Assembly: GCA_030040475.1 (NCBI GenBank)
Contig: JASHTQ010000522.1
Coordinates: 1 to 6,926, forward strand
Reading direction: 5' to 3'
From: Streptosporangiaceae bacterium
GTDB taxonomy: Bacteria > Actinomycetota > Actinomycetes > Streptosporangiales > Streptosporangiaceae
Length of the DNA stretch: 6,926 nucleotides
Shown: one piece after another, positions 1 to 4,267 of the stretch
Layout: every line of letters begins with the position of its first letter
How positions within the stretch are numbered: position 1 is the stretch's first letter
The notes under the pieces: model-generated
The model's database searches: none
The model's input: only the letters and a program-made list of their open reading frames with translations
What the model was told of the DNA's origin: nothing
Translations under genes and position numbers: made by a program

Positions 1-69
1 ACCGACGTCAGACAGGGTCGCAAGGCGAGTTCGTCTGTCCACGACGGGGGTCCGGCGCGGACAACTCAT
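1..69 (-). CDS. possible N-terminus of a divergent LacI-type regulator (cut by window edge)
   Basis: On the minus strand an ATG at 67-69 opens a frame of 23 codons that runs off the left edge without a stop. Its last visible residues, LATLSDVG, resemble the first helix of LacI-family DNA-binding domains, which typically start with T-[LI]-x-D-V followed by AGVS a few residues from the N-terminus. A GTG at 40-42 is an alternative start. No Shine-Dalgarno sequence is evident before the ATG. The frame would be divergent from the hutI-like gene with about 52 bases between starts, a usual arrangement for a local regulator. Only about eight motif residues are visible, so this is a weak inference; the stretch may equally be non-coding. 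Confidence 0.27.
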   Translation of the reverse strand, partial: MSCPRRTPVVDRRTRLATLSDVG

Positions 70-121
70 AGCAGGTGACGCTTATGGCGCGTGCGATCAC
101 CGGTCCCCGGGGGGCCTGCCG

Positions 122-1333
122 GTGACTGTTCGCCTGCTCACGAACATCGGACGCCTGTGGACCGGCTCCGAGATCCTCAGCAACGCCGCGATCGTGACCG
201 GCGACGACGGGCGCATCGCCTGGGTCGGCCCCGCGGTCGAGCTGCCCGGCCGGATTCCCGGCGTCGTCGACGACATCGTCGACGTGGACCACGTGGAGAA
301 CCTCGGCGGCGGCCTGGTCACCCCCGGTCTCATCGACGCGCACACGCACCCGGTCTACGCGGGCAACCGCTGGGCCGAGCTCGCCATGCGCTCGAACGGC
401 TCCACCACCGCCGAGATCAGCGCCGCCGGCGGCGGGGTCAGCTCGACCGTGACGGTCACCAGGGGCACCGACCCGTGGACGCTGTGCAACGGCGTGCGCG
501 AGCGGATGGGCCGCTGGCTGCGATCCGGCACCACCACGATCGAGGCGAAGACCGGCTACCACCTGACCAGGGACGGCGAGCTCGCCGACGTCCGGATGCT
601 CCGCTCGCTCGAGGACGAGCCCGGCATGCCCAGGCTGCACGTCACGTTCCTCGCCGCGCACGCGGTGCCGCCGGAGTTCTTCGGCCGCCGCCCCGACTAC
701 ATCGACGCGGTGAGCTCGTGGTGCGCGGACGCGGCCGCGGTCGGCGCGGACAGCGTGGACGTGTACTGCGAGGAGAACGGCTTCACCGAGGACGAGGCGC
801 GCTGGATCTTGAACGCGGGCCGCAGGTCGGGCCTCATCCCGCGGGTGCACGCCTGCGGTGAGTCGCACACCGGCGCGGCCCGGCTTGCGGCCGAGATGGG
901 CTGCGCGTCCGCCGACATGCTGCACGCCGCCGACGACGACGACGTCGCGGTGCTGGCCAGGGCCGGCGTCGCGGCCGTGGTCTGCCCGGGCACGGCCCTG
1001 CAGGCCGGTGCCCGCCCGCCGGTGCGCGGCCTGCTCGACAAGGGAGTGGCCGTCGCGCTCGGCACCGACCACACGCCGGGCCGCAACGGCATCACCTCGA
1101 TGGCGCTCGTGATCTCCCTCGCCGTGTCCTACCTGGGCATGAGCGTCGAGGAGGCGCTGCGGGCGGCCACTATCGGCGGCGCGCACGCGCTGAAGGCCCC
1201 CGACCGAGGCGCGATGGTCCGCGGCCGCCTCGCCGACATGGTGCTCTGGGACGCCGACCACGAGGGCGCCTTCGTCTGGTCCTACGGCCTGTCCCCCCGC
1301 CGCGTCTGGCGCGGCGGCGAGCCCGTCACCTAG
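122..1333 (+). CDS. hutI: imidazolonepropionase-like amidohydrolase (HutI family)
   Basis: A 403-residue cytosolic amidohydrolase, near the usual HutI length. HutI hydrolyses 4-imidazolone-5-propionate to N-formimino-L-glutamate, the third step of histidine breakdown. Visible family features: the HxH metal motif DAHTH (H74, H76) followed by the HutI-type block PVYAGNRWAE; the AAGGG loop (101-105); TTTIEAKTGY (137-146); the AAHAVPPE block with H180; a third metal histidine H243 in RVHACGES; and the metal aspartate D316 in GTDHTPG. The C-terminal half follows actinobacterial HutI closely (MSVEEALRAAT, GRLADMVLWD). Oddities: HutI proteins usually read SADH where this has SADM (M266), TD-x-NPG where this has TDHTPG, and HAEQ or HANQ where this has HACG. 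The GTG start is preceded by a G-rich Shine-Dalgarno (109-114), and no other in-frame start lies nearby. No other hut gene is in view. The fold is sure; the exact substrate is less so. Confidence 0.82.
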   Translation: MTVRLLTNIGRLWTGSEILSNAAIVTGDDGRIAWVGPAVELPGRIPGVVDDIVDVDHVENLGGGLVTPGLIDAHTHPVYAGNRWAELAMRSNGSTTAEISAAGGGVSSTVTVTRGTDPWTLCNGVRERMGRWLRSGTTTIEAKTGYHLTRDGELADVRMLRSLEDEPGMPRLHVTFLAAHAVPPEFFGRRPDYIDAVSSWCADAAAVGADSVDVYCEENGFTEDEARWILNAGRRSGLIPRVHACGESHTGAARLAAEMGCASADMLHAADDDDVAVLARAGVAAVVCPGTALQAGARPPVRGLLDKGVAVALGTDHTPGRNGITSMALVISLAVSYLGMSVEEALRAATIGGAHALKAPDRGAMVRGRLADMVLWDADHEGAFVWSYGLSPRRVWRGGEPVT

Positions 1334-1348
1334 TCCGGCGAGCGCAGG

Positions 1349-1388
1349 CCGCCGATCCCGGCACCCCCAAGCCCCTATGCCTCGGCGG
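1349..1388 (+). terminator. weak inverted repeat after the hutI-like gene
   Basis: CCGCCGA at 1349-1355 pairs perfectly with TCGGCGG at 1382-1388, 15 bases after the hutI-like stop codon. A competing short stem, GGCGG (1384-1388) with CCGCC (1394-1398), overlaps it. No T-tract follows, so it is at best a GC-rich actinobacterial-type terminator. The loop of 26 bases is long, and chance pairing in GC-rich DNA is possible. Confidence 0.25.
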
Positions 1389-1440
1389 AATGGCCGCCCC
1401 GTGCCTGCGTACCGCGTAAGAGCGGGGCTCGTGTGCCCCC

Positions 1441-1562
1441 GGCCCCGTTCTAGTGGGATCGGGGTGCCGTGAGCCCTGTGGGGCAGCGCGCGACGAGTAC
1501 GTTAGTGCAGGCAGGGCGTAATCGCGGCGTGCAGTGCTCGCACGCGCGGGCGCTGCGCTGTA
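1441..1562 (+). repeat. degenerate intergenic repeat, copy A
   Basis: This stretch is homologous to 3177-3298 (copy B), and its left part also to 4170-4200 (copy C). Matching blocks with B include 1501-1514 against 3236-3249 (13 of 14 bases), 1524-1536 against 3260-3272 (12 of 13) and 1548-1561 against 3284-3297 (13 of 14). The block GGCCCCGTTCT at 1441-1451 is identical in copy C (4170-4180). A 9-bp hairpin sits at 1533-1554 (see findings). No transposase is nearby and the family is not one I recognise. Confidence 0.6.
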
Positions 1563-1579
1563 CGGCGGGTGTATCGCCC

Positions 1580-1608
1580 TTGAGCGGGGACTGCCGCAAT
1601 CTTAGAAG
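1580..1608 (+). promoter_or_regulatory. possible sigma-70-type promoter
   Basis: TTGAGC at 1580-1585 is followed after 17 bases by TAGAAG at 1603-1608, then an AT-richer stretch. The spacing is ideal and the -35 box is good, but the -10 box lacks the final T. It would read toward the secreted protein gene about 390 bases downstream, giving a long leader, or express something from the repeat region. Confidence 0.25.
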
Positions 1609-1829
1609 TCCCAAAGATTAACGGATGTCATTTTCGCCAGTTCGCTCAGCTATGAGTTCGAGGCGCCCGGCTCACGTACCGGCACACGCTGTGGCAGCCG
1701 AGTCGCATGGTGCTGACGGGGAACCGCAACCCAGATGACGCCTATTGCCTGGCGCATATCGATCACCGTGCGCACTAGCTGACGGCAGTACCTGGCGGCC
1801 CGACTAGCCCGCTTGCGTACCGAAAGGCC

Positions 1830-1868
1830 GTGAATCAAGCAGGCTCAGCGAGATTCACTGTGTGATAC
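1830..1868. promoter_or_regulatory. operator-like cluster of GTGA half-sites upstream of the secreted protein gene
   Basis: GTGAATC at 1830-1836 and GATTCAC at 1852-1858 form a perfect 7-bp inverted repeat whose arms are 22 bases apart start to start, about two helical turns. A third, similar half-site GTGATAC follows at 1862-1868 and forms TCAC-tgt-GTGA with the second arm. The cluster ends 134 bases before the chosen start of the secreted protein gene. It could bind a dimeric repressor or form an RNA hairpin; the regulator is unknown. Confidence 0.35.
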
Positions 1869-1990
1869 GCCGGTCACGGACTGTCTTACGGACTTCTGAC
1901 ATCCCGAACTGCGCGCCGGGCGGAGCCGTAGTGACGGTTGCCAGCCAGGGCAGCGCGGGCGCGCGATCCCGTGCGCGAGCGCAAACGGAA

Positions 1991-1999
1991 AGGAAAAGG
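1991..1999 (+). promoter_or_regulatory. ribosome binding site that sets the start of the secreted protein gene
   Basis: The purine-rich AGGAAAAGG lies with its AGGA core 8 bases before the GTG at 2003. The same frame is open further upstream, with a GTG at 1862 and another at 1931, but neither has a comparable site. Starting at 2003 also puts the signal peptide at the N-terminus. Confidence 0.65.
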
Positions 2000-2002
2000 C
2001 TC

Positions 2003-2620
2003 GTGCCAAACGCCGATACCACTCACGGGGAAAACCAGGCCGCCGCGCGACCGCGGCGGGTACCGGTAATCGGAATAAAAGCGGCGATAGCGATGACAGC
2101 GGCCGTTATCGTCGCGGTGCTGTGTGGTCCATCCGGGCCCGCCATGGCCGCAACGGGAACAGCCGGCGTTCCCCTCATGCCCATTACGACAGGGACCAGC
2201 GCATGGCATCTCGCTTCCGCACCCGCCATCACGGCTGTCCCCGGCTGCGGGAAAGGCGCCAGCGTCCGCAAGGTCGTCGCCACGTACAAGGCCAGGAAGT
2301 ACCAGGCAGCTGGATACCGCGCGGACACCCTGTACTGCGGAAACGCCAGCTACGGCTACCGGCATCTGGAACCGCACATCGCGCAGTACTTCGGCGGCTG
2401 GCCTAACTTCGCGTTCGCGATGGCCCAGACGCTGAAGGCACCCGCCAGGGTCGTTGCCCAGGACAACGGCAACTATCTGGAGAGCGCCCCGATCTACCAG
2501 TGTTTCTACGCGGGCTATTACATCATCTGGACGTTCTTCGTGGTCCCCCAGATCAGCTCCGGTACTATCGTCACCGCGTACGGCCGCGAGGGCAGGAGAG
2601 TCGACCAGTCCTGCCCGTAA
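2003..2620 (+). CDS. secreted basic four-cysteine protein with a BECR-like (putative RNase toxin) domain
   Basis: A 205-residue protein starting at GTG 2003. It has a charged n-region (RPRR at 17-19), a hydrophobic core (about 22-41) and a good signal-peptidase I site AMA|A at 47-50, so it is probably exported. The mature part has four cysteines (82, 112, 167, 204), allowing two disulfides, and is clearly basic by residue count. The C-terminal region (about 112-197) reads CGNASYGYRHLEPHI, then a hydrophobic helix, KAP, a beta-rich stretch (Tyr/Phe/Trp-rich, 165-181) and GTIVTAYGREG. The order RH-x3-H, then a late T-x-Y strand, resembles BECR-fold RNase toxins (barnase, EndoU, colicin D/E5, RelE types); candidate catalytic residues are H121, H125, T191, Y193 and R195. 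I do not recognise the exact family. The next gene starts 50 bases later, likely in one operon, and encodes an acidic protein. Codon use is less GC-extreme than in the flanking genes, consistent with acquisition. Secretion is well supported; RNase activity is inference. Confidence 0.7.
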   Translation: MPNADTTHGENQAAARPRRVPVIGIKAAIAMTAAVIVAVLCGPSGPAMAATGTAGVPLMPITTGTSAWHLASAPAITAVPGCGKGASVRKVVATYKARKYQAAGYRADTLYCGNASYGYRHLEPHIAQYFGGWPNFAFAMAQTLKAPARVVAQDNGNYLESAPIYQCFYAGYYIIWTFFVVPQISSGTIVTAYGREGRRVDQSCP

Positions 2621-2670
2621 TCTCTATACCGAGCCTGGAGCGCAGCCACGCAGACGTAGTGAGGAGCCCC

Positions 2671-3096
2671 GTGGGACGCATGGAATTCGGGCCAAGCGCG
2701 GTACCCGAGTTGCGGGAGATCTTGCTCTCCACCTCCGAGGCGGCCTTCTACAGTCCGGATGGGAAGCTGACCGGAACCACGGAGGTGCCGTTCCTGGAAC
2801 GATGGCACCTGACCTGGCTAGGCTTCGACCCGGTCCTCGGCAGGAGCAGGATCATCTGCGTCCTTACCGCAGCGGGCAAGGAAGTAACGGCGATCATCGA
2901 TGCCGGCGACTTCCCCGACCTGCGAGACAACACGTCGAAGAACCCGGAATGGAACGCCTCCGCCTACCACGACCTCGCCGTCCACCTGTCGGTCCTGATC
3001 CAGGAGCAGATCCTGACGTGGGACCCTGCCGACATCAGCGCCGGCGAGATACCCATCCGCCGCCCCGCAGACCGCGCTAACCGGGAGGCACGCTAG
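2671..3096 (+). CDS. small acidic protein, possible immunity partner of the upstream secreted protein
   Basis: A 141-residue protein of no family I recognise. It has no signal peptide or membrane segment and should be cytosolic. It is clearly acidic, with roughly 22 Asp/Glu against 13 Lys/Arg, and ends in a basic Arg-rich tail (RRPADRANREAR, from residue 130). The central part alternates beta strands and loops (FLERWHLTWLGFDP at 41-54, SRIICVLTAAG at 59-69, EVTAIIDAGDFPDL at 71-84), followed by a helix (about 97-115). The frame is open further upstream. I chose GTG 2671 because GAGGAG ends 4 bases before it; ATG 2680 and GTG 2659 are alternatives. It lies 50 bases after the secreted basic protein on the same strand. 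A small acidic protein beside a secreted basic nuclease-like protein is the usual toxin-immunity layout, which is the only basis for the suggested role. Confidence 0.6.
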   Translation: MGRMEFGPSAVPELREILLSTSEAAFYSPDGKLTGTTEVPFLERWHLTWLGFDPVLGRSRIICVLTAAGKEVTAIIDAGDFPDLRDNTSKNPEWNASAYHDLAVHLSVLIQEQILTWDPADISAGEIPIRRPADRANREAR

Positions 3097-3403
3097 CTCA
3101 CGGCTAGAGGATCACAAACCCATCATGGCTTCGATAGTCAGCCGACGGGCGGAGTGGCTGTATGCAGAGTTGATGCGGTCCCTTCTCCCGGAGCGGATGT
3201 GCCACGAGGTCCCTTGTGGAGCAAGCGGCGAGCAGGTTAATGCAGGCAGGACTGTAGATGCGGCGTGGAGTGCCCGCATGGACGGGCGTTGCGCTGTGTG
3301 GCCAGAATGCGGGGGTTGTCAGGTCGCTGCGGCTCAGCACCTGGCAGCGGCGCTGGCGTCAGCGGGGAGAGCGGGGCGTTGTCCGAGGCGCGGTTCGGCG
3401 GGA
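3097..3403. other. 307-base gap holding repeat copy B
   Basis: The gap separates the 3' end of the acidic-protein gene from the 3' end of the vapC-like gene. Its left two thirds are repeat copy B; from about 3299 to 3403 it is GC-rich with no recognised motif and no clear terminator for either convergent operon. Frames open across it on both strands lack convincing starts. Confidence 0.55.
3110..3298 (+). repeat. degenerate intergenic repeat, copy B (most complete)
   Basis: This is the longest of three related stretches. Its left part, 3110-3182, aligns without gaps to 4103-4175 (copy C): the first eight bases, GATCACAA, are identical and the next 65 are about 78% identical by eye. Its right part, 3177-3298, aligns to copy A. 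It contains the inverted repeat 3202-3219 (CCACGAGG against TCCCTTGTGG, one wobble pair) and a hairpin at 3269-3290 matching the one in copy A. It lies just beyond the 3' end of the toxin-antitoxin pair, in the same orientation as copy C. Confidence 0.65.
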
Positions 3404-3796
3404 TCAGACGTGGACGAGCACCAGCCCGGGGTTGACACCGGCGATATCGGCGTCATCAGAGGTGAGGACCGCGTGACCTCGTTCGGCCGCGGCCAGGGCC
3501 ACGTGCACGTCCACGATGTCCGGATGGGACGTCGCGCCGATCGTGATGCCGATCTGCTTGGCGCGTTCGGCGGTCAGCTCATCAACGATCACCGGGCCGC
3601 CCCGCGCCCGGCCCGCGCTGATCAGCCGTCCGATGTTGGCCTGGCGCGGACTGCCGCGCCAGACCTGCGCGATGACCGTACGGGGCAGGACCACTTCCAC
3701 CGTCCCGCGCAGCGCCTCGTCGAGGATGCCCAGCAGGAGCGGGGATCTGCGTTCCAGGGCGATGAAGGCACCCGCGTCGAAGACGAATCCTCTCAC
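3404..3796 (-). CDS. vapC: PIN-domain toxin, VapC-like ribonuclease
   Basis: A 130-residue PIN-domain protein, typical VapC length. VapC toxins are Mg2+-dependent endoribonucleases that cleave tRNA, rRNA or mRNA and are held inactive by the antitoxin. Visible motifs: FDAGAFIALE with D7 at the N-terminus; D93 and D96 in HPDIVDVHVALAA; and the C-terminal LTSDDADI with D114 and D115. The mid-domain position that is normally Glu in VapC is Q44 here, in VIAQVWRG; this may be a subfamily feature rather than inactivation. The GTG start overlaps the antitoxin stop in GTGA (3793-3796), so translation is probably coupled. No intrinsic terminator is evident downstream before repeat B. Family assignment is firm; the RNA target is unknown. 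Confidence 0.88.
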   Translation of the reverse strand: MRGFVFDAGAFIALERRSPLLLGILDEALRGTVEVVLPRTVIAQVWRGSPRQANIGRLISAGRARGGPVIVDELTAERAKQIGITIGATSHPDIVDVHVALAAAERGHAVLTSDDADIAGVNPGLVLVHV

Positions 3797-4068
3797 GCGG
3801 CGTGTCCGGCGCTGCTGCTCTGGTGCCTGCGGTAGGCCTCGTCAGCGGCGGCGAGGGCTTCGGCCAGGCGGGCCTTCGCCTGGTCATCAAGCTCGCCCGT
3901 TTCGCGGTGCAGCTCGGTGATGACCGCTTCGAGCTGGGCGCGGGCCTCCAGGAGTTCCAGGCCCTCGGCGATCAGCGCGGACACCGACTCGGCGCGGCCT
4001 TCCTCCACTTCGCGGGCGGCCCAGTCATACAACTCCTGGCGGAGCGAGACGCCGATCTTCTTGGTCAT
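3793..4068 (-). CDS. ribbon-helix-helix antitoxin of the VapC-like toxin
   Basis: A 91-residue antitoxin. Residues 2-9 (TKKIGVSL) are the DNA-contacting strand, followed by two helices (about 11-25 and 29-44, ending in LIAEGLELLEAR) of a ribbon-helix-helix (CopG/MetJ-type) domain. A long charged helical C-terminal part (45-82) should bind and block the PIN toxin. It precedes the toxin gene with a 4-base GTGA overlap, the classical antitoxin-first order, and such antitoxins normally repress their own promoter. An upstream ATG at 4080 would add four residues (MIQG). I prefer ATG 4068 because homologues usually begin at MT-[KR]-K and because a TATGAT box ends 7 bases upstream of it, as for a leaderless transcript. 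Subtype naming (VapB) is not certain. Confidence 0.85.
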   Translation of the reverse strand: MTKKIGVSLRQELYDWAAREVEEGRAESVSALIAEGLELLEARAQLEAVITELHRETGELDDQAKARLAEALAAADEAYRRHQSSSAGHAA

Positions 4069-4075
4069 ACCTTGA

Positions 4076-4081
4076 ATCATA
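4076..4081 (-). promoter_or_regulatory. -10 box of the toxin-antitoxin operon (leaderless start)
   Basis: TATGAT on the minus strand differs from TATAAT at one position and lies 7 bases before ATG 4068. In actinobacteria a TANNNT box at this distance marks leaderless transcripts that start at the A of the start codon. No good -35 box is seen at 16-18 bases. The antitoxin would be expected to bind around here. Confidence 0.45.
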
Positions 4082-4102
4082 CCCCTGGTCAGCCCGCAGC
4101 GC

Positions 4103-4216
4103 GATCACAATCCGATCGTCGCCTCGATCGTCAGCCGGCGGGCGGGGTGGGCGTGTGCAGAGTTGGTGTGGCCCCGTTCTTGCGGGCGCGTGTGCCACAA
4201 GCCCCGAAAGAACGGG
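4103..4216 (+). repeat. degenerate intergenic repeat, copy C, with a 9-bp inverted repeat
   Basis: 4103-4175 aligns without gaps to 3110-3182 (copy B), and 4170-4200 also to copy A (GGCCCCGTTCT identical). Homology fades after the GTGCCAC block (4192-4198). The right end holds a perfect inverted repeat: CCCGTTCTT (4173-4181) with AAGAACGGG (4208-4216), enclosing a shorter GGGC/GCCC stem. It lies in the divergent spacer between the toxin-antitoxin operon and holA, so both promoters must work around it. Confidence 0.62.
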
Positions 4217-4251
4217 CGGTCGAGGACCGATTCGGCACCTGCGCCGCCCTC

Positions 4252-4266
4252 GTGGCATGCTGCCAC
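4252..4266 (+). promoter_or_regulatory. palindrome immediately upstream of the holA start
   Basis: GTGGCA (4252-4257) and TGCCAC (4261-4266) form a perfect 6-bp inverted repeat around a 3-base centre, ending one base before the chosen ATG. No Shine-Dalgarno sequence is visible here, so translation initiation may be weak or structure-dependent. Chance occurrence in GC-rich DNA is possible. Confidence 0.3.
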
Positions 4267-4267
4267 C

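Larger units (their letters stand above)
1334..2002. other. 669-base gene-free stretch between the hutI-like gene and the secreted protein gene
   Basis: No convincing gene is seen here. It holds a weak inverted repeat just after the hutI-like stop, repeat copy A (1441-1562), a possible sigma-70-like promoter (1580-1608) and a cluster of GTGA-type half-sites (1830-1868). Between 1655 and 1760 one plus-strand frame reads like a protein fragment (…WQPSRMVLTGNRNPDD…) and stops at a TAG near 1768. It has no start or recognisable family, so it may be gene debris. Base composition becomes less GC-rich around 1600-1640, as at an insertion boundary. Confidence 0.6.

Noticed and set aside
8..1261. Long minus-strand open frame opposite the hutI-like gene
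   Set aside because: It is the antisense shadow of a clearly homologous gene in GC-rich DNA; its composition (Gly/Arg/Ala/Val/His-rich) resembles no family.
1650..1838. 62-codon minus-strand frame in the large gap
   Set aside because: It has no recognisable motif or ribosome binding site, and a frame of this length is expected by chance here.
1862..2002. Upstream extension of the secreted protein to GTG 1862
   Set aside because: It has no ribosome binding site, the GTG lies inside the half-site cluster, and the extension would bury the signal peptide 47 residues further in.
2123..2125. Cysteine 41 of the secreted protein as a lipobox
   Set aside because: The preceding residues are A-V-L and Leu at -1 does not fit a lipobox; a clean signal-peptidase I site follows at 47-50.
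2500..2670. Longer frame for the acidic protein starting inside the secreted protein gene
   Set aside because: It overlaps the upstream gene by over 100 bases, and a ribosome binding site lies just before GTG 2671.
1441..3298. CRISPR array
   Set aside because: There are only a few diverged repeats of over 100 bases, with irregular spacing and genes in between; no short regular repeat-spacer units exist in the window.
3125..3835. Plus-strand frame across repeat B and the vapC-like gene
   Set aside because: It is antisense to a well-supported PIN-domain gene and starts inside a repeat.
4163..4267. TTG 4163 as the holA start
   Set aside because: The extra 35 codons come from repeat C and do not resemble HolA; homologues start near ATG 4268.
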